From Dactylis glomerata (taxonomy: Eukaryota; Streptophyta; Magnoliopsida; Poales; Poaceae): a DNA stretch of 64,000 nucleotides. Both the position numbers and the translations under genes were made by a program. The notes under the pieces were generated by a model. The model ran no database searches, was not told the DNA's origin, and saw only the letters and a program-made list of their open reading frames with translations. Positions 53,595-64,000 of this stretch are shown in pieces. Every line of letters starts with the position of its first letter. The first letter of the stretch is position 1. Location: positions 564,376 through 628,375 of the forward strand of contig QXEO01000415.1 in NCBI GenBank assembly GCA_007115705.1. The letters run 5' to 3'.

Positions 53595-56500
53595 TCACGG
53601 ACGAACTCGACTACTGTGGTAGTTCCGTAGGCTCTGTTGATACTGCGTGGCTCTTTCCAGTGATTTATCTCTTGCTTCATCCAGTGCATCGACGTCGTCT
53701 TGTAGCGCTTCTGTTGAGGTTACCTCGTCGTATGCCGTTACTCTTGGAGCTTCGTGCGTAATCTCAACTGGAAGCACGACTTCTGCGCCGTGGACCAGGA
53801 AAGAGGGAGTTTCTTGAGTAGCTGCATTAGGCGTAGTTCTTAGACTCCAAAGTATGGAGGGCAACTCTTCTACCCAAGCGCTCTTGGCTTTCTCTAGAGG
53901 TGCTAAAAGCCTCTTTTTTATTCCATTGCATATTAGGCCATTGGCTTTTTCGACTTGCCCATTTGTCTTCGGGTGTGCTACGGATGCAAACTTGAGTTTG
54001 ATTCCCAATCCTTCGCAATAATTCTTGAATTCCTTTGAAGTAAAGTTTGTCCCGTTATCTGTGATGATGCTGTATGGTACTCCGAAGCGAAAAACTATTG
54101 ACTTGATGAAATTGATTGTTGCGTCGAATCTTGAGTTGTTACCAGGGCCGCTTCTACCCACTTGGTAAATTTATCGACTGCCACTAACATGTAGACATGC
54201 CCTCCTGGCCAAGATTTGTCTAACTTCCCTACCATGTCGAGGCCCCATTGTGCAAAAGGCCAAGACAATGGTATTGGCTGTAACTCTGCTGCTAGCGCGT
54301 GTGGCCGAGATGTGAATCTTTGACACGCTTCACACTTTCGAACTATATCTTTCGCGTCTTCGATGGCTGTTAGCCAATAGAATCCTGCTCGAAATGCTTT
54401 CGCCGCTATTGCCCTGCTGCTGGCGTGATGGCCACATACTCCGGCGTGTATGTCTTTTAGTATGACTTGTCCTTCTTGAGGCGTTATGCAATGCTGCAGA
54501 ACGCCAGTTATGCTCTTTTCATATAATTTTCCCTATAACACGATAAATGCTTTGGATCATCGAGTTATTCTTTTGGCTTCCACTGCATCTTTTGCTAACT
54601 TGTTACTCATCGTGTATGCTAGATATGGTTGCATCCATGCCTCTTCTATCATCATGACTTCTTCGGGTTCTGCTGTACTCTCGTTATTTTTCGCACCAGC
54701 CCCCGAGCCTACTGTAGTAGTCAAAGTTTTTATGCTTTTTATCGATCTTTCAACTATTTCTTCCCAGAAGACTCCAGATGGCACGGGCAGGCATTGTGAC
54801 CCGATATTTGCTAGATTGTCGGCTTCTTTGTTGCTGTTTCTGCTAATGTGCGAGACTTCGCACCCATTGAATGTTCCTTCGAGATAGTGATATAAGTTCT
54901 TGTAAGCCATCATGTTATCATTGATTGTGTCGCATCTGTTCATAACTTGCTGGACGACGAGGTTCGAGTCCCCAAATATTTTTAGTCAAGTTGCTCCGCA
55001 CGCCTTGGCCATCTTCATTCCGTGCAGTAAAGCCTCGTACTCTGCTTCATTATTAGAGGCCTGCGAAAAACTCATCCTTAAAACGTACTTCAGTTTATCG
55101 CCTTGTGGTGATATCAAGACTACTCCTGCGCCTGCGCCTTGGATTCTTTTAGAACCGTCGAAGTACATTATCCACACACTCGATAAATCTGGCGGTCCCG
55201 TGCTCTGTAACTCCAACCACTCTGCTGTGAAATCTGGCAAGATTTGTGACTTGATCGTCTTTCTTTTTTTATACGTGATGTCCATAGGAGATAATTTGAT
55301 TCCCCATAAAGAGACACGTCCTATTGCTGAAGGATTGTTCAATATGTTCGATAGTGGTGCTTCATTGACCACTATAATTGGGTGCACCGCAAAGTATTGT
55401 CGCAATTTTCGTGTTGTTGTAAAGACACTATATGCGAGTTTTTGATAGTGTGGATACCTCTGTCTTGTTGGAGAAAGAACTTCACTGATAAAATATACCG
55501 GTCTCTAGACGTCGTGGGCTTTTCCTTCTTCACTTCTTTCGACTACTAATACTGTACTCACCACCTGATGGGTTGCGACGATGTAGAGTAGTAGTGGCTC
55601 TTTTTCTTTTGGTGTGACCAGCACTGGTGGCGTGGAAAGCACTTTTTTCAGCTGCGCAAACGCTACATCTGCTTCTTCTGTCCACTCAAATTTATCACCT
55701 GATTTCTTCATGAGTGCATAGAAAGGGAGTGCTTTCTCTCCCAATCGAGTAACGAAATGACTTAGTGCCATGACGCGTCCTGCGAGTTTCTGTACGTCGT
55801 GTAGTTTCGTGGGTTTCCCCATTGTTAAAATTGCTTGGATCTTCTCTGAGTTTGCCTCTATTCCTCGTGCTGACACCAGGAACCCTAGGAGTTGTCCTGC
55901 CAACATGCCAAACGAACACTTTGTCGGGTTAAGCTTAAGCTTGTACCTGTTCAGGTTGTCGAAGGTTTTTGCCAAGTCGTCGATTAGGGATTCCTCCTTT
56001 CTTGTTGTAATGAATAGATCGTCGATATAGACTTGAATGTTGCGCCCTATTTGGCTCCCGAGGCAGTTTTGCATCATCCGTTGATAGGTTGCTCCTGCAT
56101 TTTTTAGGCCGAAAGGCATCACCTGATAACAAAACACCCCATATGGCGTAATGAAAGCTATCTTTTCTTTGTCTTCTTTCTTCAACTTGATCTGGTTGTA
56201 ACCAGAATATGCATCCAGAAAGGAAAGCTTTGCGCATCCCGCTGTTGAATCAATTATCTGATCAATGCAGGGTAGAGGGAAGGGATCCTTTGGACAGTGC
56301 TTATTGAGAGATGTGTAGTCGACACGCACTCTTTGTACGTCTGTGTTTTTCTTGGGTACGATGACTCGATTGGATACCCAGCTCAAAGTTTTTATTTCTC
56401 TGATAAATGTGGCGTTTTCTAGCCTGTGTAATTCTGATGCTATCGCCTTCCTTTTAGGTTCATCAAATCATCGCAATGGTTGCTTGACTGTCTTTGCTTT

Positions 56501-59500
56501 AGGATCTATATTTAATGCGTGCTCGACGAGTTCCCTGGGAACCCCTGGCATGTCTGAAGGACACCAGGCGAAGATTTCCCAGTGCTCACGGAGGAACTCG
56601 ACGAGCACGCTTTCCTATGCGGGATCCAGGTTTACTACAATCGATGTTGTCTTGTTCGGGTCCGTAGGGTGGACCTGGATTTTCTTTGAGTCCTGCATTG
56701 TGTCGAAAGCCTGATCTGGCAGGGATCGTCCAACGTCGGGTAGCACATTATGATTGGTTTCTCCTTTCAGTCTCTCATATTCTGCTGTCATGCCGAAAGT
56801 TTGCACCATTCTATTGAATTCTTTGTCGCAAGTGTTGGCTACTTCGAAGCCCCCTTGTACTGTAATCGTTTCTTTGGGTCCTGCAATTTTTAGCGTTAGA
56901 TACGCGTAGTGAGGTACCGCCATGAACTTTGCAAATGCTGGGCGCCCTAGAATTGCGTGGTACTGTGAGGGCCAGTCCATAACTTCAAATTCCAACTTCT
57001 CCTTGCGATAGTTGCTGCTACTGCCGAAGCAGACGTCGAGTTCTATCTTCCCCAGAGGGTAATTTGTGGTTCCTGGTACTATTCCATGGAAAGAACAATC
57101 TGTTGGCTTTAGGCTTATCAGCGAGATACACATTGCCTTCAGAGTTCTAGCATATATTAGATTTATGCCACTTCCTGCATCCATGAATACTCTCCTAATG
57201 TCGTACCCTCCTATTTGCGCTTTTAGTACCATTGGCGAGTGGCCCAGCCTGGGAACTTTCCTTGGGTGGTCTGCCCTGCTGAATCTAACTGGTTGATCTG
57301 ACCACCGCAAGTATTCCGTAGTGGCTGGTGGCGATGATATTGCTAGGTTTACTTGCCTGAATATGTTCTTTCGCTCTTTCTTTGATTTGGGCACTGGTTG
57401 AATCATTGCAGATATGTAGATTTTCGACTCTAGGTGCCTTGCTAGCCTTTGTACTTGATATCCTTGACTTGCGCGCTTCTCTCCTTGCCATCCTCCTTGG
57501 CTTGAACCCATGGCACTTTGTAACCTCAGGAAAGTTCTACAATCCTTCATCTGGTGGTTTGAGACTCTCTTTCCATCGAGATACGCATAGTGGATTTGAC
57601 AAGGTCCATATAGCATGTCTTCGGCCGAAGGGCCGGAGTATCTCGGTTTTTCTACTCTTTTTGCTTGGAACTTCCTATTTTCATAACCTTCCTCTTCCTT
57701 TGCTTCATACCCCGCGGCTACCTGATTTCGCCTTCCTTGGTTATCTCTGCTGCGGTGTCTTCTCCTCTATCTACTTGTTCTGTCGGCTTCTGGTGAACGT
57801 CCTCTTTCATTCTTATATGCATCCTCTCCGTCAGCAAATCTATTGGCTTCTTCCATTAGTTCGGCTACTGTTGTTGGCCTTGTTCTTCCTATCTCTTCCA
57901 CGAGGTCTGAGCAATGAAGTCCAGCCGAAAAAGCGTCTATTGCTCTTTCGTCGGAGACGTCCTCTGCTGAATTTTTGATTACACTCCATCATTGTATATA
58001 AGAACGTAAAGTTTCGCCTTTCCTTTGCACGCACGCTTTGACTTCCTCCAGTGACGCTGGGCGCTTATATGTCGAGCGGAAATCCCTTAAGAATTGGCTT
58101 TCGAGTTCTCCCCAGCTTTCGATGGATTCATTGGGTAGGGTATTCAACCAGGCCCGTGCTGCGCCGGTGAGGTGTAATTGCAAACTTTGCATTGCTATCG
58201 CTTTTGTTCCCCCTAATATTTGTACTGCCTGCAAGTAATCCGACAACCATAGGGTAGGTTCTTGCGACCTATCATATTTTTGTTGGTCGTGTGGTAACCT
58301 GAATCCTTTGGGTACCCGCATTTTGCGAACCCTGCAGGTAAAGCACAACGCGCCCATCTCTTTTTCATCGTCCTCATAATTTTCTTCCCTCCATGCGTGG
58401 CACAATTTATTTACTCGAGCCTATGATATTATATTTCTTGCGTCCTCCTTCCTCTTCTGTCGCCTTTCTTCTTCTGATGATTCGCTAGACTCATTTCGTA
58501 TGATTTTGTGCTTGAACTCCTCCTTTCATCCTTCCTTGTAGCTTGTCGACTTTGCCTCTGGACCTTTTTCCATGATCTTGCCTTCCACTATCCCGAGGCT
58601 TCGTATTGCGGCTTGGTGCATGTCTTTCCGCAGATCTTCGGGTTCTGGCCGCGTGGTTAGTAGGTATGCCTATGCTGCTATCAGCGCTGCTTCCGGTATT
58701 TCTTGTACAAAATCTTCTTCCTCCTCCTCTAGCTGTGGGGTCATATTTCTTGAGTACCTTTCCTCTCTACTTTGTGTTGTTGTCCCTCTGTTGTGTTTTG
58801 GGTCTCCGCGCTTTTCCCTGCTGTACTCTGAATCATCACTATAATCATCCCAATATTCTTCTCTTGACGTACTGTTATTATCTCGACTTCTCATAAACAT
58901 GCCTCTTTCCTCTCTTAGTTTCTTCTTGTTCTTATGTAATGCGTACTGATATCCCATTAGAACTTCTCTTCTTGAGCCTTCGGGTACTTCTGTGCCATGA
59001 TTGACAGCTGACATGATGATCCTCCACTCTCCGGCTGAGACGTGAATTTTCTCCTTCTCCTTTCTGTTGTGCTCCCTTATTTTGTCGACTTGCCTGTCGA
59101 CCCCTTTGTTTCCCTCGTGATTGCTTTCTTCTTCTGCTTCAGTGATAATAACGCATAACTGATGTACTCTTTTGGAGACGCCACTACTTCCAGCGGCGAA
59201 GTCCCTTGTATTATTGTGTGTTTTAAAAGCTTCCACTTCCGTGTCGAATTTTTCCTGAATTTTGTCGCCTTCTGCGATTTGTACTTCTCATGTGCTGACC
59301 GACGAGTTTGCCTCGCTGGAAGAGCCTTCAGATGATTCCATCATTACTTTTGTCTCAGGCTCACTTGCCGACGGATCTGGTTTCGTCGGATCCGAGAGGC
59401 AAGTCGAACCCGAAGGTCCGATGAAGATGTTTAGACTTCTGATTGTCAGCTCCGTCTCTTGATTTCCGTCGATTCCTGCGCTGCTGTTGGCTAAAAGCAA

Positions 59501-59518
59501 AAAAGCTGTCGAATTCAT
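53595..59518 (-). pseudogene. Tat-type Gypsy gag-pol, heavily broken
   Basis: Open pieces on the minus strand, 5' to 3', start with the gag N-terminus from the ATG at 59518 (MNSTAF) to 59288. A gag linker follows at 59236-58670, then the gag core at 58405-57989 (LHLTGAARAWLNTLPNESI, LESQFLRDFRSTYKRP). Protease is at 57616-56615 (MDAGSGINLIYA, ILGRPAFAKF) and RT at 56386-55505 (RVDYTSLNKHCPKDPFPLP, SFLDAYSGYNQI, YIDDLF). The archaeal-type RNase H is at 55405-54557 (IMYFDGSKRIQGAGAGVV, NNEAEYEALLHG, RNSNKEADNLA). Integrase is at 54557-53595 (CEACQRF, TDNGTNFTSKEF, HPKTNGQVEKANG). Several stops and shifts separate the pieces. The extra RNase H supports the Tat lineage. The RT active site itself is preserved. 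Confidence 0.9.
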
Positions 59519-59555
59519 GATTCCAACGCCCAGAGTCCCCACGGTCGGCGCCAAT

Positions 59556-59891
59556 TGACGAGGGTTAAACTCGACAAATGTCCTAAATGAAGGACTTAAG
59601 ATCGGGGAGATAGGGCGTCGGATGAACTCGAAGGTAAAGTTAGTCGAAACAGGTGTATATCGAAAGTAAACTTGAGTGTTTAACCTGGCTTGCTTTCAAT
59701 CTGGCCTACACCGTCCCCTCCTGGCCCCTATATATAGGTGGCCAGGTCTCGAGGATCGGGTAGGGTCCGATACAGATTACAACATCGATATACGGTAAGA
59801 ACTCGTATTTCGACTATCATTATAATTGGGTCTAGCTTAACGGGCCTCAGGGGTACTCAACTAGCGGGCTCTATTAGCTATACCCTTGTCA
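59556..59891 (-). repeat. 5' LTR of the Tat-type Gypsy, with primer site beside it
   Basis: This 336-bp LTR is followed on the minus strand by TTGGCGCCGACCGTGGGG (about 59537-59554), the primer site position. The tRNA is not assigned. The same LTR and primer layout is seen in the plus-strand copy at 63313. Confidence 0.92.
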
Positions 59892-59920
59892 TAAAGACAG
59901 GTATTAGTGGTCGGAGGGAG
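59892..59920. mobile_element. Stowaway-like MITE, right piece
   Basis: TAAAGACAGGTATTAGTGG leads to CGGAGGGAG with TA at 59921-59922. It pairs with the left piece at 42078-42155. The first five bases are the target duplication made by the Tat element. Confidence 0.83.
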
Positions 59921-59922
59921 TA

Positions 59923-61589
59923 ACGGTGACGGCGTGGAAGCATAGCTTAAACTAGTTGATACCCCGCGCGTTGCCGTGAAAATAGCATATATCGCAGGAA
60001 AAAACCTCGTGCACGCATGATTCTGCAAGGGCTGGTTGATGACGTTGACGCTTTGGATGTGCAATTTTTCCGCTTTAAGGTTGCATGTGCGTTACCGGAA
60101 AAAACTCGCGGATGCATGATCAAGTGAATGACAGGGTTTGCTCATGATTTGAGCATTTTGCATGTGCAGTTTGCAAACACTGCATTAAGACAATGGGGAT
60201 TAATTTCATAATTAGATAAAACCCCTCGCGTTGCTACGAGATTGAGAATGTACTTCGGTTTATTTGACATGATGATGGATTACTTTGATTAAAAATTTAA
60301 AGCAACGGTACAAAATTAATGGGGCAACTGTCTCTTTTTTTTTACGTTTTGCATGATTATCAAACTCAGTAATGGTCTAACCAACTGGATGTCAAATTTG
60401 CACAACATAAATCCTTGCGAAAAAAATTCAAGTCATCTTGCTATATATACATGTCATAATATCGAATTAAAGAAAAGGAATAAAATACCAAAGAAAATAT
60501 TATTATTAAAGATGAATCAATAGATACGTGAAAATTCACACCTTAAGTAGTATTAGATTAGAGCACTGCCTGCCGAGAAAACCTACAACAAAGCATCATT
60601 TTGCTTGAAGTACATCGTCAGCTAACTATAAGAAAACCTCAAGTCCACTAAGAGTAGGTAATGTTACCTAGCCGGGAGAGAGAAAACATGGTGAGGAGGA
60701 AGTGTGCGATATAAAAATCAGAACAACTGATAATTTTTTACCTGTGAGTTCAAGACATTCCTAGAACAGTTGGTAGGGGGGCCAACAAACATGAAATATC
60801 ATGTCCTGCAAACTACCATCATGGACGATGAGGCAACGGATCTTCATATGAAGAAAATCAAGAACACCAGATTACTCCAGAGAGAGATACCCAGTGGTGA
60901 CAGCCATTTACCCAGTCCAGCAATGAAGGGATGGGGATGAGCCTCGTTCATGAGCGACGCTGAAGCACCGAGAGCACCGCGGTTTGATAAGCAGAGCGAC
61001 GGTGATGCATCGAGAGCCTTGCCACCACGGTATGATGAGCAGACCGAACAGAGCAGGTGCCCTCCAGATTACGTAACGATGACGACTCTTGGATTGCAAC
61101 CAGAGCGGTGAATGGACTTTGCCAGGAACTTCATGGTCAAGAGATGGATTGAAATAGGAAAGAAGAAGGTGGGACTCATGAGTGGAGAATAACTACCACT
61201 ACCAGGGAGAGGAGAGGTCACTTCAGTTACTCAATTGATGGAGTGGAAATGAAACGTCCGAGAGGACAGTGAGCGAGCATTTTTTTTCCAGGAGGTATAG
61301 ACCGTGCCACTGTGGCCTTGCATTAGATCGGGACTGGGCTAGCGTTATGGATTATTGATCACCGTACATTTGAAATCTGACGCATAAAAATAATTAGGGT
61401 GATGTGGATGCATCAAGGTCTGAGCTTGCAAACATTAAATGCACCTTAGTGGGGATGAACTTTATAGATATTATATATTTGATATTTTCTGTGATTTGTC
61501 TTGTAGTACATCACTGGACTAGAGCAGTCGCTCACTTTGCCTGAACATATATTGAAAATATATTGTAGCAAAGCGACCCGTCGACTCAG
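59923..61589. other. Low-copy or unclassified DNA
   Basis: No gene is recognised. The phrases GATACCCCGCGCGTTGCCGTG (59959) and AAACCCCTCGCGTTGCTACGAG (60220) resemble each other and may belong to an unclassified repeat. A few frames of about 60 codons near 60908-61099 lack any domain. The rest is AT-rich. Confidence 0.4.
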
Positions 61590-62325
61590 AAAATGTATTT
61601 AAGCCCAAGCTTACTTGAGCCTTTTATTTTGAAGTTTTGAAAAATGACATTTTAGAGTTCTAAACAATTATGAAAAAAATATGTTCATATAAGTAATGAT
61701 GTATATTACAAGAATGCAAAATATCAATCTCGAATATATTGTGATATGGGCTACATACAAAAGACAAAATGTGACAAAGTTTGAAGGTGTACTATTCACA
61801 ATCCTAGATGTATAATTTTGTCTTTTTTGTGTAAAGTAGACTACAACATATTTTAGATTGGCACTATGCAGAAATTCGATTCGGGACATGGCACGTACGT
61901 CTCAACATTCTATGTGCATGTGGCAAGTTTTACGGAAAATTAATATTTTTTGTGTCTTTTGTAAAAAGACAAAAAAACGTCTCGTTCAACGCATATTTTA
62001 GCACCAAAATTTGTCTTTTTACACATAACATAAAAAATATCATTTTTTTTCATGAAACAACTTTGTAAGAACATAGAATATCGAGACCTACGCATAAAAA
62101 AGTTTTGTCATTTTTTTTGACATTTTAAACTTTATTTAAACAAATTTAAAAAACTGGGAGCATATGCTCCCGCGTGCCGAAACGTCGCTCCCGGTACTAT
62201 GTATACTTAAAGTATATATATCGTTGCCTATATGTATATATCTTTTCAGAATTTTTTGACACATTTAAAATGCTTTTTTTAAAATTTTAAAAATAAAGAG
62301 CTCAAGTGAGCTCAGGAGCCAAATT
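61590..62325. mobile_element. Probable TIR element, ~730 bp, non-autonomous
   Basis: The left end region (61606-61680: CTTACTTGAGCCTTTTATTTT) and the inverted right end region (62240-62320: AAAAATAAAGAGCTCAAGTG) match imperfectly over about 80-100 bp. The interior is AT-rich, with T-runs and repeated GACAAAATGTGACAAAG / TTTGTC-type stretches and no long frame. The outer borders and any target duplication are unclear, and the superfamily is not assigned. Confidence 0.45.
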
Positions 62326-62427
62326 AAAGAGCTCATGTGAAGCGATGTATTAATTATCAATGAAAATCGTTGATAAGCATGCTTATCGCACGCTACCTGC
62401 CTTACCGGATGATAGCAGTAAGTATTA

Positions 62428-62521
62428 CTCCCTCCGATCGGAAATAAGTGTCGGCAATTTTGTACTAGCTTAGTATAAAGTTCGTACTATGTTCCCGACA
62501 GTTATTTCCGATCGGAGGGAG
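62428..62521. mobile_element. Stowaway MITE, 94 bp
   Basis: This near-perfect hairpin starts CTCCCTCCGATCGGAAATAA and ends TTATTTCCGATCGGAGGGAG. TA lies at 62426-62427 and 62522-62523. Confidence 0.93.
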
Positions 62522-62523
62522 TA

Positions 62524-63027
62524 CAAAATATGACATCATACTCAACAAATAAGTAATATAAGAATAGTAGTAAAATATATATTATACATGGGAGTGGCAG
62601 TTTATTAAGTTTAGAGCAAAGAACGTCGCTTTCCATTCTGTAGTATGCATTTTGTGGAGACGTAGCTCTCTATCTAATGAAACTCAAACAAAACTATATT
62701 TGTAATGATGAATTAATCCTAACACTAAACACTTGAATGAACAAGCAAAAGAAGAAGAGAAAGGGAAACTTTTTGTGCTTATATAATGGAAAAAAAATTG
62801 AGATAGCTTCGGAACTTAGGAGCTAAACTAATTTGTGCATCTATCAACAGCTTCAGGTTTATTATTTTCAGAATTAATTTAGATCTGTCAAGTTTCTAGA
62901 CAGCTACCTGCATCTTCAGCATTTGTAGAATGTTGTGTGAACTAACCCCGCAAACAGGGCATATCATTGCGTCGCTGTGTGCTCTGCAAGAGTTTGTTTC
63001 CTGAATCCAGGAATTATTAGGTGTTAG
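62524..63027. other. Spacer, nothing recognised
   Basis: This is AT-rich DNA between the MITE and the LINE fragment, without an open frame or repeat that I recognise. Confidence 0.5.
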
Positions 63028-63312
63028 ATTCTACCAGCATTGCTGAGATATTGTCAAGTTTGATATTATGAGTTTGTTTGATTATTTTTATGATGGTACG
63101 CTTGATGTTCAGCGTCTTAATTATGGCATTATCACTCTTCTTCCTAAAGTTAGTGAGGCCAATAAGATTCTGCAATTTCGGCCTATTTGTTTGCTTAGAT
63201 TTATCTACAAGTTGATCACGAAAACTTTGACGCTTAGGGTGGAGCCTTATACCCATAAGTTGATCAGTGTTCAACAAAATGCTTTCATTAAAGGGAGAAA
63301 TATTATGGATAG
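63028..63312 (+). pseudogene. LINE reverse transcriptase fragment
   Basis: The frame through the ATG at 63068 shows a non-LTR (LINE) reverse transcriptase start: GTLDVQRLNYGIITLLPKV, ILQFRPICLL, YKLITKTLTLRV and QQNAFIKGRNIMDS. A TGA stands where related LINEs have Trp (in the phrase before DIVKFD). The endonuclease part is missing upstream. The fragment ends at 63312, where the second Tat element inserted. Confidence 0.85.
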
Positions 63313-64000
63313 TGACAAGGATATAGATAATAGAGCCCGTCAGTTGAGTACCCCTGAGGCCCGTTAAGCTAGGCCCAATTGTAATACTAGTCAAAATATG
63401 AGTTTATGTCGTATATCGATATTATCATCTGTATTGGATCCCTCCTTATCCTCGAGACCTGGCCATCTATATATAGGGGCCAGGAGGGGACGGTGAGGGA
63501 CAGATTGAAAGCAAGCCAGGTTCTACACCCACGTTTACTTTCGATACACACCTTGTTTGACTCACTTTACCTTCGAGTTCATCCGACGCCCTATCTCCCC
63601 GATCCTAAGTCCTTCATTTAGGACATTTGTCGAGTTAACCCTTGTCAATTGGCGCCAACCGTGGGGACTCTGGGCGTTGGAATCATGAATTCGACGGCTT
63701 TTTCGCTTTCAGCCAACAGCAATCCGGAAGTCGATGAAATTCAGATACCCTTCGGAACCGTCGATTTTCAACCTCACCAGTCAAGTTTCACGCAAGTATT
63801 CGAGGGCATGGATCAAGATATAGATTTGACGATCGGAAGTCTAAACTTTCGCATCGGATCACTAGGTTTGATTCGCCTTTCAGATCCAACAAAACCGGGT
63901 CCATTGGCAAGTGAACCCGAAACAGTAGCAATGTCAGAATCATCAGAAGGCTCATCCAGCGAGGTAAACTCGCCGGTCGGCTTGGCAGAAAAAGAAGAAG
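63313..64000 (+). mobile_element. Second Tat-type Gypsy element, 5' end only
   Basis: The 335-bp LTR at 63313-63647 starts TGACAAGGATATAG and ends AACCCTTGTCA. The primer site TTGGCGCCAACCGTGGGG begins at 63649. The element is the same family as 42156-59891 but on the plus strand, and runs off the window. The left flank GATAG (63308-63312) should be its target duplication. Confidence 0.92.
63685..64000 (+). CDS. Gag N-terminus of the second Tat-type element (partial)
   Basis: From the ATG at 63685 (MNSTAFSLSANSNPEVDEI) the frame is open for 105 codons to the window end. It shares MNSTAF, LSDPTKP, SEPET and ESSEGSSSE with the gag start at 59518 of the minus-strand copy, but has an insertion of about 28 residues after the first 15. 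No domain is visible yet; the gag core would follow outside the window. Confidence 0.8.
   Translation, partial: MNSTAFSLSANSNPEVDEIQIPFGTVDFQPHQSSFTQVFEGMDQDIDLTIGSLNFRIGSLGLIRLSDPTKPGPLASEPETVAMSESSEGSSSEVNSPVGLAEKEE

Larger units (their letters stand above)
42156..59891 (-). mobile_element. Tat-type Gypsy LTR retrotransposon, 17.7 kb with nested Copia
   Basis: It has two 336-bp LTRs (42156-42491 and 59556-59891) that on the minus strand start TGACAAGG and end CCTCGTCA. The flanks are CAAAG and TAAAG, a target duplication with one change. On the minus strand the order is 5' LTR, primer site, gag, protease, reverse transcriptase, a second RNase H of the archaeal type, integrase, an antisense gene and the 3' LTR. 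The additional RNase H and the antisense gene point to the Tat lineage (Grande/Retand relatives). Ten hand-counted differences between LTRs give 3.0%. Without the Copia element it would be about 8.9 kb. Gag-pol is broken in many places. Confidence 0.92.

Noticed and set aside
57382..57978. Hydrophobic plus-strand frame of 198 codons that could be taken for a membrane protein
   Set aside because: It is antisense to gag-protease of the Tat element; Lys- and Glu-rich gag reads as Leu and Phe on the other strand.

Overview
The window is nuclear DNA of a grass, very probably from the wheat/barley tribe (Triticeae). The strongest sign is an 8.9 kb Copia element of the BARE1/Angela/WIS type (LTR starting TGTTGGAATTATGCCC, initiator-tRNA-Met primer site). 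Gypsy elements, CACTA transposons, Stowaway MITEs and grass-type F-box/DUF295 genes agree with this. Roughly nine tenths of the window is transposable element. The species and chromosome cannot be read from the sequence.

Layout. (1) 1-553: 5' part of an F-box/DUF295 gene (minus), running off the left edge. (2) 708-1301 and 9823-9905: a GH10-xylanase-like CBM pseudogene (minus), split by a Gypsy element at 1302-9822 (LTRs of 1,667 bp, target duplication ACCAA, gag-protease only). (3) 10087-28128: an 18 kb CACTA transposon (target duplication TAG). It holds a 6.5 kb tandem array with higher-order structure, a second 671-bp repeat, tandem hairpins, a decayed tnp2 transposase gene and a decayed second gene. 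(4) 28132-31777: low-copy DNA with a Stowaway MITE and the only complete host gene, an F-box/DUF295 gene at 30291-31544 (minus). (5) 31778-42052: a second CACTA transposon (target duplication TAT, minus) with an open tnp2 gene and a seven-exon second gene ending in a Ulp1/C48-like protease domain. (6) 42078-59920: a small MITE split by a Tat-type Gypsy element (42156-59891, minus). That element is itself split by the BARE1/Angela-like Copia element (44046-52901, minus, target duplication CCTTC). (7) 59923-63312: low-copy DNA, a probable TIR element, a 94-bp Stowaway and a LINE fragment. (8) 63313-64000: the 5' end of a second Tat-type element on the plus strand, inserted in the LINE.

How the parts relate. 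Before the insertions the two F-box genes lay about 3.2 kb apart with the xylanase relic between them, so they look like a tandem pair pushed apart by two insertions. Hand-counted LTR differences (about 2.6% for the left Gypsy, 3.0% for the Tat element, 1.3% for the Copia) agree with the nesting order.

The most unusual item is a small gene on the strand opposite to gag-pol inside the Tat element. It encodes two AT-hooks and a plant B3 DNA-binding domain. One homopolymer slip and the Copia insertion break it, while the neighbouring gag-pol is heavily decayed. Second in interest, both CACTA elements carry an internal block of their own subterminal motif just upstream of a GC-rich first exon, which looks like an internal, transposase-bindable promoter.
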